Positions 11,859 through 23,363 of a stretch of DNA of 64,000 nucleotides are shown piece by piece (within the stretch, counting starts at the first letter, position 1; each line of letters begins with the position of its first letter). This DNA comes from Armigeres subalbatus (lineage: Eukaryota > Arthropoda > Insecta > Diptera > Culicidae). The stretch is from positions 365,772,759 through 365,836,758 of the forward strand of contig NC_085141.1 of NCBI RefSeq assembly GCF_024139115.2, written 5' to 3'. The notes below the pieces were generated by a model. The model was given only the letters and a program-made list of their open reading frames with translations, had not been told where the DNA came from and ran no database searches. A program made the translations under genes and the position numbers.

Positions 11859-12368
11859 ATCCATCCTTCTCCTTCCTCAGCATTCGCAAGGACGTGGCCA
11901 GGACAGACCAAGACTATTGGAGAGTGCATTGCTTCCACCTAAGAGATAATGATTAGTCCCAAATCAATATCTGTGGTAACGGATGAAAGTGATTCCACTC
12001 TCAGGCTTGTACCACCTACGAATCTGTGTGAATTGCTGAATGCCAATGCTAATGCATAGTAATAGGCTCACGGGTAAGAACAGGTGCTTCACATAACTCA
12101 TTATTGTTATTGAATATAATTCATTTTATGAATATGTCAACAGTTATTACTTTTAAATATTTTCTTGTGTGTATTTATTTGATTAAAAGCTAGCCCTAGT
12201 TGGTCAAGATTTTTTCTCACATGGAAGATCCTCGAGAAAACAAGATTTCAAACTCACGATATCCGGATTGAATTTTCACGTCTTTTGAATTTTATAATTT
12301 TAAATTTTATTTAGAATTTTTACGAAAGACTAATACAGCTCACTAATTTCGCTTTATTTTATTTTCAG
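11859..12368. other. AT-rich spacer, possible intron
   Basis: No ORF or repeat recognised apart from simple AT-rich DNA. It ends in a splice-acceptor-like pyrimidine tract. Confidence 0.4.
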
Positions 12369-12416
12369 GTAATTCCACGGAAGAATTATATTTTCATTCA
12401 ACTCCTTGAACAAATG
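12369..12416 (+). CDS. candidate 48-nt micro-exon
   Basis: A 48-nt segment is bounded by a good acceptor (branch-like CTAAT at about 12343, then 'ttcgctttattttattttcag' ending 12368) and a good donor (ATG|GTAAGC at 12416/12417). Length is a multiple of three. Only one frame is open, giving 16 residues (VIPRKNYIFIQLLEQM). That combination is what a cassette exon of a long mosquito gene looks like. I do not recognise the peptide, no neighbouring exon is identified, and chance splice-like pairs occur in AT-rich DNA. Confidence 0.25.
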
Positions 12417-13430
12417 GTAAGCTAAAAGAAAGGAACTACATGATTTATTTACTTATGTCATGGTCGGTAATGCACCTCTGCTACTAAAGGCCAAAGAAGA
12501 AAGTACACAAGACTGAAACCTGAATACTCAGCCGAGGCCATGTGATCAACAGTTAGTAAATAAGCCATCAGCCTCGTGCCATAGTGTGCGATGCTCCCAA
12601 TTAACAGAACAAATATCTCGCCAGCCATCTTCAAGAGAAGCTGCCGCTCTACCGTTGGAAGTATCACTTTTCGCTGCTACGCGTAGTCTTGGGCTAATCT
12701 GCCGTCTAGTAGTTGCCCAATGTTCAACTACGGCGTTCGACTGCGATGCGTGTTGCACAACGTCGAAGCCTTTAGGCGCATTCATACTGCAACGAGGTAG
12801 TGGTCGGATTATACATTCACACTGCTGTAACTACGGATGTTCGTGATGTTGAGGACAAAATCGTTTCAATTCTTTCGATACGATATTCCTCGGAATTTGA
12901 ACATGTTGAAATCTGATATGTTTTATTTCTTTTTATTCCGTTAATTTCCTGAAATTTCGTCGGAAAGTTGTTTGATCATCGTTCATTAAATGACAAATAT
13001 TGATTTATTGACAGTATGAAAAGGTGTCGCAAGCGAGCGACCAGTATGAAGCGAACTAAAATTGATATTCTAGCGGAGGGCAAGTTGTAAGAACAGCATT
13101 GTTGATATCGCTGTTATTTTGCCTAACGTCCACCTAGAAACAGCTTGGGTAGAAGCATGGTGATATACACATCAAATAATTTTGGAAATTCAATGATGTG
13201 TAAATTTCAGGGCTCGAATTTAAAGGAGAATGAGACAATCTCTCTGATCATGTCTGTATAGACTCTCGATAGGTAGCATACCATGAGAGACGTTTTTTCG
13301 GTAGCTGTTACGATAATGAACTGATTCGGGGGGCTAAAACCCATGATAAATTTCTTTCAGTAAGCCCCAATTCCGGGGGGCACCAGTTCTAAAGATGCAT
13401 TTCAATTTGTTTTAGTTTAGTTTATACAGG
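12417..13430. other. spacer, no supported gene
   Basis: Short overlapping ORFs at 12458-12846 on both strands show no recognisable domain and look like chance. Nothing else is supported. Confidence 0.4.
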
Positions 13431-14345
13431 TACTAGAAGTTTGAACTGGGATTTTATTTTTAATTTTATTTTTGTGATTGAAATTGGGATTGTAAAATTC
13501 CTTGAATATTTGCCAGGGCTCCATGAATGTCAAAAAGATGCTAATACAGATATGGGACCTGGGATTATCGAACATTTTCGAGTTTGAACTGCCCAAGTGA
13601 TTACTTTCCCCTGGGCAACTAGTCCGGATCACAACAACTGATGGAAAATATACCAAATTGCCAGCAACAATTACACAATTATGAAGTTTGATGTGTCGCA
13701 TGGAATTGTTTGATTTGGATCAATAAGTGGCCCAGGTAACCTAAACCGGAACATGTACAATCGGACACATATAAAAAATATTCTACAAAATTGTCAGCAG
13801 TGATTTGGATTCAAAAATTCACGAAGATTGATACGTCGAATGACACTGTTTGATTTGGATCGATAAGTGGCCACTTCCCCCAAGGCACCTGATCCGAGGA
13901 CATGGCCAGATGGACACAGACAGAAAATACGCGGAATTGTCAGCAAGGAACTGTTATTGTAAAATCATGCAGTTTGATACGTCGAATGGCGTTGTTTGAT
14001 TCGGATCGATAAGTGGCCACTTCCCCCAGGGCACCTGATCCGGGGACATGGTCAGATGGACACAGACATAAAATATACGAAATTGCCAGCAGTGAACTGG
14101 TTTTGTAAAATCATGAAGTTTGATACGTCGCATGACGTTGTTTGATTCGAATCGATAAGTGTCCACTTCCCTCAGGGCACCTGATCCGGGGACATGGCCA
14201 AAAGGACAGAGACAGAAATATAATGCCTGGAATGACCAGGAATGCACTGATATTGCGAAATCGTGAAGTTTGAAACGTCACAAGGCCTTGTTTCGATTGG
14301 GTTGGGAAGTGGCCACTTCCCTCAGGGTATCAGGCACCAGGTACT
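13431..14345. repeat. satellite of 146-bp monomers, second locus
   Basis: The word GAAGTTTGATACGTCG and variants recur at 13683, 13823, 13969, 14115 and 14265 (steps 140, 146, 146, 150). Each is followed by 'gataagtggccacttcccccagggcacctgatccggggacatggcc'. The skeleton (atgaagtttga..cgtcgc; gtggcc.cttcccc..gg.cac; ccgg.gacatg..c) matches the monomer at 1-287 and 1226-1691, so both are one superfamily at two sites. Confidence 0.8.
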
Positions 14346-14760
14346 TCCAAAGTGGTCTAATAATCATAGGGAATCTATGAGGTCATTCTGATTTACGTAT
14401 TTTAACATCTGTCGATGAATTTATATTTTACAATCATTAAATTACTGAGAAAACGATTTTTTTCCTTGCCAAAAAAATCGGTTACCCCAACGGAATCCGG
14501 AATATCTTCGGAACCATTTTGCGGACCGTCTCCAGAAAACTATATGAATTTCTGGATCCAACAATACCAGAAGCATGAAAATCCGTGGATATTTGACCAA
14601 GTTAGAGTAGATTGAAGGAAAAAAAGTTACTGAAAAAATAGGTCGGTACAGTAAAGGTTAATATTGACTGCATTTCACATGCAAGCACGGTTTAAATTTA
14701 TTCCAATTTAAAAGAACAGCAAGATCTATTGAATGTTAAGTTTATTTGCATATTTTTATC
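14346..14760. other. satellite edge and AT-rich spacer
   Basis: A segment at about 14480-14530 ('ggttaccccaacggaatccggaatatcttcggaacc') resembles 3610-3645 beside the first locus, suggesting it belongs to the same repeat family. No gene. Confidence 0.4.
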
Positions 14761-14876
14761 TGTGTAGGTCATTTGACTGAAACGATCGTTTAGCAGAACG
14801 AGTCATTTGGCCGAAAATGTCGTTTGACCAAACAAGTTATTTGGCCAAAAACGTCGTTTGTCCTTAAGGTCTAAGG
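14761..14876. repeat. short tandem repeat, GTCATTTGGCC/GTCGTTTGACC type
   Basis: Alternating units such as GTCATTTGGCCGAAAATGTC and GTCGTTTGACCAAACAAGTT, about 31-33 bp per pair. They resemble in style the subterminal GTCGAATGACATTT units of the MITE at 44.2-45.2 kb and may be a decayed end of such an element. Confidence 0.5.
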
Positions 14877-15642
14877 AAAGCTCTTTCGAAGTAGAGCGCT
14901 GTTTTCGAACTCAAATGTGTATAACTTGGGATTGGGGAGGATTTTCCCTTATCCCAGCTGACAATCTATTTGAAATTTATCGAGGAATGTTCCTAGAAAA
15001 TTTCGTTTACCTACTATTTCGTAAATTTTAATTAGGCTCTAAATACTGCACAGTTGTACAACTGAAATTTTTTATTCTCAGTAGTTCCTCTCTCCAATGA
15101 TTTGAGGCAAAAAGGAACTGAATTTTGCAAAATCCAACTGACATAAAGTTTCAAATTTTCTAATGATCTTTTTGGTGTAATAAAACGTTTATGCAACCCA
15201 ATAAAATTTTGACGAAAAGCCTTTTTACTTCAATTAAGTTTTTCAAATTCCATTCAAAAATTACCATTTTGAGAAAGCAGCCAAAAGCATATTTCCCCGT
15301 GGCGCACGGCAGAAAAGAATCTCGTTGCTTCCATTATGTATTTAGCGTGAGTTGGGAAAAATCAAATTTTCAAAAAATCGAGGATGATCAAACTCACCCG
15401 CGATCTTACTTTTAAATTATCAAGTGATAAAAACTCGCCAGCGATTAAGAATCGTTTGAAAATCGTATCTTGATTTGAAGCACTTACCGTTACATTTTGA
15501 ACACTTTTTCCTTACTACCATGAAACAATAACCCCAAATCGAAGATATTACGGGACTGTTGACAATTAGCTGATCATAGTAAAGATTAATGTTTGAATGA
15601 AAATTCTGTGTTTATTATCGTTTGAGTACATAATTTGAGAAG
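14877..15642. other. AT-rich spacer
   Basis: No gene or repeat that I can support. Confidence 0.4.
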
Positions 15643-15727
15643 TTGTCACCGGCGACAACTCGCCTACTGTTTTCACGTGAAAAGTTTTCACATGAAAATT
15701 GCAATCATTATCGTCTGATAATGATTC
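15643..15727. repeat. cluster of short palindromes
   Basis: Four perfect or near-perfect inverted repeats in 85 bp: GTTGTCACCGGCGACAAC (15643-15660), TTTTCACGTGAAAA (15671-15684), TTTTCACATGAAAA (15686-15699), and AATCATTATC-gtct-GATAATGATT (15704-15727). Confidence 0.7.
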
Positions 15728-16120
15728 AGCACAACACTAAGCGTGACACATGAAAATAGTGCATTCACATTTTCAAATATGAATTTACCAAATATGTATC
15801 TAAATTAAAATACAAATAAATAAGATAAATACGTCAAATAAGATATTCCTCACGGAATTCCTCCAGATATTTCTTCACTGCCCATGATTTCATAGTTTAC
15901 GTATCAACCATATGAGATTTCTGCGAATTGAATTAATTACGCGCGCATAAGAAATATTCAACCGCTGCAATATCGATACGTTGCTTATTCCGACTCTCAT
16001 TTAAGTGTTTACGGGTTGAAATGTTTTAAATTTGCAATGTTTGTCCCTAAATTATTCGAATTACATCCGAAAGTGCTATGGTTGTTACGTCAACTTTGAA
16101 ATCGTGGGCAGTCCAGAAGT
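15728..16120. other. AT-rich spacer
   Basis: Nothing recognised. The minisatellite begins at about 16130. Confidence 0.4.
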
Positions 16121-16129
16121 TCCTTCAAA

Positions 16130-17603
16130 TATTCATCCATGAATTCCTCCGATTGTTCCCCCAGGAGTTCCTCCGGATATTACTCCAGGTATTCTTCCGG
16201 ATATTCCACTAGGGGTGCCTCCGGATATTCCTCCAGTTATTTCTTCGGATATTCCTACAGATATCTTTTCGGATATTTCTCCAGCAATTCTTCCGGATAT
16301 TCCTTCAGTAATTTCACTGGATTTTCCTACAGGAGTTTCACCGAATACTTTTCCAAATATTACTTTGAAGATTCCTCCAGGAATTCGTCCGGATATTCGT
16401 CCAAGAATTCCTTTAGATAGGTACTCCTCCAGTAGTTCGTCCGTATTTTCCACCATGATTCGTGAAGATATTCCTCCAGGAATTCCTCCTAATATTCTCG
16501 CAGGAATTCCTTTGGGTATTCGTTCAGAAATTTCTCTGGTTATTCCTCTGGATGTTCCTTCAAAAATGTTCTTGGTATTCCACCGGATGTTTCTCCAGGA
16601 ATTCCCCGGATATTCCTTCGGATACTCCTCCAGGAATTATTCCAGAAGAATTCCTGGAGGAATATCCGGGGGAATATCCTAGGAAATATCCGGAAGAGTT
16701 TCTGGAGGAATATCCAAAGGAATTTATAAGCGAATATCAAAAGGTACTCCTGGAGGAACATCCTAATGAATTACTATATTCGGAGGAATTCTTTGAGGAA
16801 CATGCGGACGAGTTACTGAAACAAAATCCATTGGAAAAATATCCTGACGAATTCCATGAGAAAAATCCTTAGGAATCCCTGGAGGAATATCCAGGAATTC
16901 TAGGATGAGTATTCGGACGAAATCCTGAAAAAATATCCGAAGGAATACTTGGAGGAATATTCGTTGGAATTCGAACGAATTCCTGAATGAATATTCGGAG
17001 GAATTCCTGTAGCAATATGTGGAAGAATTACTGGAGGAATATCTGGAGTAATATAAAGAGGCACTCCTGGAGGAACTTCTAGACGAATTGTGGAGTTCCT
17101 AGAGGAAAATCTGGAGGAGCTTTTGGGTGAATATTCGTAGGATCATCTGGAGGAACATACGGAGGCACTCCTGGAGGAATGTTTGGTGGATTTTCTGGAG
17201 GAGTTTCCGCATGAGTTCATGGAGGTATATCCTGAGGAATTCCTGGAGGCATATCCGGAGGAAATCATAGAGAAATATCAGAAGGGAAGGAATATTTGGA
17301 AGAATATTCAGAGGAATTCCTGGAGGAATATCTGGACGAATTCGTGGAAGAATATCTCGAAGAACTCCTGAAGTAATACCAGAAGGATATCTTGGACGAA
17401 TATTCGGACGAATCTCTGGAGGAATTCCTGCTGAAAAATCCGGGTGAATTCCTGGAGAATATTCGAAGGAAGTCCTGGAGGGATATCCGGTAGAACTCCT
17501 GATGGAACAATCGTAAAATATTTAGAGGAATATGGGACTTCTAGAGGAATTTCCGAAGGAATTCTCACACGAATACCCAGAGAAATTCCTGAAGGAATCT
17601 CCC
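16130..17603. repeat. 15-bp-type minisatellite with polarity switch
   Basis: Degenerate units of about 15 bp (two make about 30). From 16130 to about 16640 the plus strand reads TTCCTCCGGATATTCCTCC-like. From about 16650 to 17603 it reads GAATTCCTGGAGGAATATCC-like, the reverse complement. The switch at about 16620-16655 is locally palindromic (CCAGGAATTATTCCAGAAGAATTCCTGG-type). ORFs of 60-155 aa on both strands are by-products of a 15-bp unit lacking stops. Confidence 0.85.
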
Positions 17604-17722
17604 GATTATTTGTCTTATTTGTCTTATTTGTCTTATTTGTCTTATTTGTCTTATTTGTCTTATTTGTCTTATTTGTCTTATTTGTCTTATTTGTCTTATT
17701 TGTCTAATTTGTCCTATTTGTC
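17604..17722. repeat. 9-bp tandem repeat (TTTGTCTTA)n
   Basis: About twelve copies of TTTGTCTTA, nearly perfect, directly at the end of the preceding minisatellite. The purity implies recent expansion. Confidence 0.9.
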
Positions 17723-18090
17723 TTTTGTATTTCATTTTCTTCATCATTAGCACCACGTTCATCACTCAAATACTGTTTATTTTCAACCTTCGTACAATAA
17801 ATCTTATGCTATTATCAAAAAGTTCCAGAAAATGTTTCCATATTCCTGAATCAGCTGGTGTTTATTTATTTTGACCTCCCCGATCCGTGACTGATCGATG
17901 CTGCTGTTTTTCTCCCGCCGATCAGCTGCACGAGTGATAAGTTTTTTCCCCATTGTTGCCAGTCCCATTTGTTCTTTGTTTACTTCAAAATCTCAAGCGA
18001 TTGTAAACTGAACAATAATTAAATAATTTTGGCAACATTTCTTCAGCTTTGTTTTAGCGGGCGAAATCGTGCGATGTTCTCTCTCAAAGA
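17723..18090. other. spacer
   Basis: Non-repetitive DNA between two repeat blocks; no gene supported. Confidence 0.4.
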
Positions 18091-18862
18091 GAGCTATAAC
18101 GTGCTTTTTTAGCTGAAAATCACTCCTTCAGACCTGAATGGTCGTTAGGGAAAAAGAACCATTGTGAAAAGTGAGAAATGCGGTCACTTCTTACTTCTCA
18201 CTCATCATTTCATACTTCTTACAGTGAAAGCGTATAAAATGAGATATGAGAAGTGTAATGTGAGAGATCATGAGTGAGAACTCTCATGAGAAATTTCTCA
18301 CTTCTCAGTTTTCACTGAGAAAAGTGAAAAGAGTGAAGTGAGAAGTAAAACGCCTTGCTTTTCGCTCATTGTTTCTCATTTCTTACTTCTCATGGCGAAA
18401 AGTGAGATTGAGAAAATGTTAAGTGAGAAATAAACAGTGAGAAATGATAATTAAGAAGTTAGTAAGAAGTAAAAATTTAGACGTCTAACTTCTCACCGCT
18501 CACTCCTAATTTCTCACTTTCCTCTGTAAGAAGTGAGTATGGCGAAGTGAGAAGTGGCACGTCTCACTTTTCACTTCGCACTCCTATCTTTCCACAGTGA
18601 GATTCTTACTTCTCACTTCTTATTTCTCACGTGCCCTTTCTCACTCATCATTTCTTACTACTCATTTCTCACTTCTCACAGTAAGAAGTAAGTAAAAATG
18701 AGTGTGAAATAAGAAGTGAGAAAAGGAAAGTGAAACGTCTTCTCATTTCTGAGTGAAAAAAATATATGAAAAGTCAGACGTGAGAAGAGATGTGACTTCT
18801 TATTTCTTACTATTCACTGTGAAGAGTTAGAAGAGGCAGTGAAAAGAGAGAGGTCTGTCTTC
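18091..18862. repeat. degenerate GTGAGAAGT repeat, both orientations mixed
   Basis: Dense occurrences of GTGAGAAGT/AGTGAGAAA and of the complement ACTTCTCAC/TTTCTCACT alternate every 20-80 bp, with related words (TTCTTACTTCTCA). Many pairs can form local hairpins. No fixed period is evident and there is no coding potential. Confidence 0.75.
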
Positions 18863-19299
18863 CCATCCATCATTTCATGCATGCGCAATAAACTCGATCG
18901 AAATAAACGTTGAAATGGCAGAAAAGTAAACTTAAAAATGATTTTCGTATCAAAAGACTTGCAATATTATTTTTTTCAAATTCTCTCTATTACATTTCCG
19001 AAGAGTGGTTTTGTCCTAATAAATTGCGAAATGTGAAATGTTTGTAATAATAGAGCGAAATGTTTATCGCTCTATTATTATTAACTGTAGTAAATGCCAT
19101 TCTTTAATAAGATAATTTAACAGTTCTGTATGAGAACCTACTAAAAGCTGTATAAGAACTGGACATATGCCTAAATGCTAGATTCCTATTCTAATATTCT
19201 CAATACGCTGATTTTTATTATGTAGCTAAATCCAGCATGATTAATTTTATCCTCAATTTTTAACATACCCCATTCTTTTAGCACTTTTAGGATGGTGCT
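18863..19299. other. AT-rich spacer
   Basis: Includes a short palindrome (GAGCGAAATGTTTATCGCTC, about 19053-19072). Nothing else supported. Confidence 0.4.
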
Positions 19300-20240
19300 T
19301 CAATTGATAAGATATCAGAGCAATGGTGGTCTCCTAAAGTGAAGTAGAATAAGCAATGTAGAAGAAAAATGTTATGATAAGTAAAGAAGCATCCGATGAT
19401 CATCCGGACAAGTCGGGAGCGGTGAAAAACCGCAAAAGAATAGTAAGAATCAATCCAATTCCAAAAATGTCCGTTATTATTATCTGGCTAAATGTGCGAG
19501 CGTTGATTGGGAAAGAAGCTCTGAGTACCATAGTTTCGCCTAGAAAAAAAAATGTTTGAGGATCCAACCGGAACAGTAAGCTGAAGACTGCTGGAGATGT
19601 TTGATTCATACAGGCATCTAGAGTGCATGTCACGTCAATGTGCCTTATCTGGCCAACCTGGACACATTTACGAATCTGTATGGAAGAAAAAGCACAGCGC
19701 TTTGTATAACAGTAAGGCCTTCGATAAGATTTCTAGTAGGATTATCAACCAACTTGTGAAATGGAGAGTTTCTGTTCGAGTTCTGGAATACGTCCGGGAT
19801 TACTTCAAACATAAATACTTTCGAGGGGCAAAAGAAGGAACTTTCTCTCAGCAAAAGGATCAATTGAGTTCCACGAAGATTTGTATTACGGGGACTTATT
19901 TTTGACCAGATTCAATTTTGGTATTAACTTTACAGGGAGTTTACGAGTTTTGGCTGTTTATGCGATACCAAAAACATCTACGGGGGCGTTTTGAGAGGGA
20001 AACAGAAGAACCTATCCGAAGACCCAACCGTCAAAAATACATAAGCATGTGTTTCCCGTTGACAAAAAAAAAGATAATAAATCATCAAAATTGAATCCTG
20101 CTCCATTTTTTGCCATCGACGTATCCCCAAGCAGCAGCGCCATCTCCTTCCAGTTAAGGACAAGCTGGTTGGAATTCAACGATGTATCGCATCCAACTGT
20201 TTGTCAACCTGATACCTTACAAAGGTAACTCGTCTTGTAT
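19300..20240 (+). pseudogene. decayed I-type LINE ORF2 fragment
   Basis: Plus-strand traces in several frames: QWWSPKVK at about 19324 (a pre-RT motif common in LINE ORF2), then KAFDKISSRIINQLVKWRVS with LEYVRDYFKHKYFRGAKEG (19715-19840), which matches the RT segment 'KAFD..s...i...L..w.v......i..yl..r.f'. Further collinear but stop-ridden sequence follows to about 20240. Many stops and frameshifts; no catalytic YADD seen. Confidence 0.6.
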
Positions 20241-20389
20241 ATAGTCAACGTAAGAAGTCGAAACTCGAAACTATAGCACTTGGTTACTTGCAGCAAAAAA
20301 GATTCATGCAGCATTTCAACTCTGTGAAACGGATAGAGCATCAGACATATACACCGAGCAAATCCTGAAGCGGTAGCTCCATGAGGGAT

Positions 20390-20790
20390 ATCATTGCAGA
20401 ACATGTCGCCCTTAAACGTCTGCTCGCTCATCGATTTGGTCAGACATTCCCCGTTGGAATCCCGCCGGTCGCCCAATCGGAAATCCGTCGCCGTTGATGC
20501 CGGAGGAAAACGAAAAAGGCATGATGGGATTGAATCCGGATCGGTCGAGCTTTTGCTACAACTGCGGTGTAATAACGGCGGAAATTGGATGGGTACACCT
20601 TTCGGTTCAGGCTTCAGAAAGCGGACAGATTGGGTACAGTCAAGTGAACTTCAAGGGGATGTTATATTGGTGGTTAAAGGTCAAATTTAAGCATCCGAAC
20701 ATGGTGGGGGAGACGGAAAATGACAAGCGATGGATTGATGTCAAATTCTGCGCAGGATACATTTTTGCTCCGGATATGAGAAGATGACGA
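20390..20790 (+). other. overlapping open frames, unrecognised
   Basis: Two overlapping plus-strand open frames of 97-98 codons (20394-20690 and 20494-20787). No domain recognised. One contains 'CYNCGVITAEIGW' but lacks the rest of a zinc knuckle. Could be the tail of the decayed LINE upstream or chance. Confidence 0.15.
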
Positions 20791-20799
20791 CACATTTTT

Positions 20800-22030
20800 T
20801 GAAAGGAAATTCTTCATTATAATGTTTAAAATGAAGGGTTCAATGCTTCAATATCAAGCATCAGGCTGCTGATTTGCTTTGAGCTTAAAATATCTTTTCC
20901 GATTTGTTGTACGTTAACTCATTCGTAAGTATTTTTAGATTCAGAAACAATTTCAGTGGAACAGCACATGGCTGTAATCAATCGACAATTGCTCCGCCTT
21001 ATAACACTCATAATAATCGCTCATACATTTGAATCAATGAGAAGGCACACCATTGCATGGTAATTACCTTAACTGCAGCTCATGCAACACTCTTTTGTCC
21101 TTTATAATAGACACAGAGCCACTTCCCCGAACTAACCACAAACTGCCGTAACGGCGAACATTGAACTAATCTCACGTATCACGCTCCTGCTAAGCATAAT
21201 GGCACTTTTCACTACTTTCTCACTTCGCCTGTATACTTAAAAACCCATTGCGGACACTCACGCGATAGCGGAGCCGGCGCACGCTTCGGTTGAATTTTCA
21301 TCGCGTGAAACAATCAAAAAAGTGCCATTAATTCCGATGTCCTTACCACCACGGTTGCTCATATCTGGCGCAGGAGGAAAACCGTTTTCCAACACAGGAA
21401 CAACGAACAGCTAGGTATGATAACGGTTCTTAAAATTTTTTATAGCTCACTCGGTTTACGTTTCGGTGCTTCTGTTACCAACATCTACTGTAAGTATGGA
21501 AGCAGACCATCGGCAAATTGTCTGCGATGATGATAATCACCTTGGGGCAGTTTTCCATCAAAGCTCAATGGAGATAATGTTTGAGCTATTTTTCTTATTT
21601 TTATTTAGTTAATATTACATTTCTTACTTCCAACAACTGCGCTACTGGGCCTCCGTTGCATTAAACGGGACCCCTAACAAATAATTTTAGAAAACCACCA
21701 GCTGGGTGATATCAACAAGAATCGAAAGCGCGGTCAAAATATTAAACTGTCTTCTGACATCCGGTTTGTCTCGACAGCATCTCATGCCTTACTCCTTTTC
21801 CAGGTGCCATTTTCCATTGAAACCATTCTAGCAAAATGCTAAATTCCGAATTCCTGAAAGTATCACCTCACCCCAAAATATTCTATACATAAATCATTTT
21901 AGCTCATTCGAAACGTGTCACTCCCATTCAGTGAAAGTATTTTGTGAATTCGTTCCTCGTTATTTCCCGGTGTTGTCGAATGGATTCCCTCCGGTATTGT
22001 ACGATGTCATTTGTGGCTTGCTTGAATAGA
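20800..22030. other. spacer, no supported gene
   Basis: Mixed-composition DNA; no repeat, MITE or exon that I can support. Confidence 0.4.
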
Positions 22031-22037
22031 AGAAAGT

Positions 22038-22629
22038 TATGGCCATAGATCATAACCCCAACCTGGCCTATGATATGGAGAAGTACCTACGAAACTGCGG
22101 TGGGAAGTAGACATCTCTAAAGTCCACCAAACTGAAAAATACTCACTCGAACAACGGCAAACGGTGGATAAATGGCTGTTTGATATAAGAACATATCGAA
22201 TCGATGGCCAGTCGGGTGATGTCGCATGACAACCCCAATCAACAAAAGTTCTCATTCTCGCAGAATTCGGAAACTTCGATTCGCGACCCACACGAACGCA
22301 ATTTATGCGGTCGAAAGTTGTTACCAACCAATTTAAACCGGAGGCGAATGGTAAAAGATCCAGAGACAAAGATCTCCCCCGAAGACATAAATTTTGCCGA
22401 TAAAAGTGTGAAAATGTTGCTTTTTATTGCGACAGAACTCGGATCCGACGAGACGGGACACATGTTTCACACCCTTCTCCAGAATCGACACACGCTGCTG
22501 CGGCGTTCTCTGAGCAAAACACAGAAGCACCAATATTTAGACGTTATAGAAGGGTCGAACGTTGCAATGACCACTCACAAGGGCATTTCACGGCAAGTGG
22601 TACACTCGGTTTGGCACTTGTTCTACTGA
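22038..22629 (+). pseudogene. possible decayed coding segment, unrecognised
   Basis: ATG at 22038 opens a 23-codon frame (MAIDHNPNLAYDMEKYLRNC, then a stop). A +2 shift gives protein-like sequence EVDISKVHQTEKYSLEQRQT with DKWLFDIRTYRIDGQSGDV, up to about 22230. A third frame, 22204-22629, is open for 141 codons from an ATG. The hydrophilic, balanced composition of the first two frames reads like protein that has lost frame once. I do not recognise the family. Confidence 0.25.
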
Positions 22630-22639
22630 AATTTCACAC

Positions 22640-22957
22640 CCGGAGTGTCCTGCCCTTGCTTGCTTGGCATCACCCAACAACACTGGAAGGGAGAATGTTC
22701 TTCAAACATTTGGAGCAACAACATTCATTCTCCGTAAAGTGACAGTGTGGAAACGGCACACACTTCGCTCTGTTCCTATCTACCTTACCCCAGAATGAGG
22801 GGGACTTAAGTTTTTTGTGACTTGATACCCGAAAGAACAACACTTGTTTTTGAAGTGTATCGCAATGTTGTTCTACTTTTTCATTAGAGTGGTCCAAACG
22901 TTCACAATGTTATTAACAAGTAGAAAAAATCGTAGAACGAAATTGGCATTGGGGAGA
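22640..22957. other. spacer
   Basis: Nothing supported. Confidence 0.4.
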
Positions 22958-22997
22958 ATTGAATTTAGATTTAGATTGGATTTGGATTTGGATTCTG
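22958..22997. repeat. outlying seed of the GGATTTGGATT satellite
   Basis: 'tttagatttagattggatttggatttggattctg' lies about 370 bp before the main array and carries its flanking 12-mer type. Confidence 0.7.
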
Positions 22998-23363
22998 TGG
23001 GGAATAAAGTGAGCCTGACAAAAGCATTAGCAGTTTTTGGTTACATTATTGATAAATAAAATAGAATTTAAATAAAATAAAATGATAACGAATTTGAATT
23101 TCTATCGCAGAAGGCATTTGAAACGCCAGCATACTAAGAAGCTAATAAGAAGAAATTTGAAATTGAATCTCAGTAGGCTGACAGGGAATTCTAGATTGTT
23201 AGAAGGGGACAAAGAAAATAAATGAAGATCATTCAGTGTTCGTTTCTTGAGGCGTGAACACGCCATTTGATTGCAAGTGTCCAACGCTTATTTTCAACAA
23301 AAAAAAGCAAGTTGGAGAACGGATTTGCTTGGCTACGACAATGACGTGGTCGTTGCTTCCATG
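22998..23363. other. spacer between satellite seed and array
   Basis: No repeat or gene supported. Confidence 0.4.

Noticed and set aside
16133..17568. Collagen-like or Glu-rich ORFs of 60-155 aa on both strands
   Set aside because: Artefacts of a 15-bp degenerate repeat; both strands open simultaneously.
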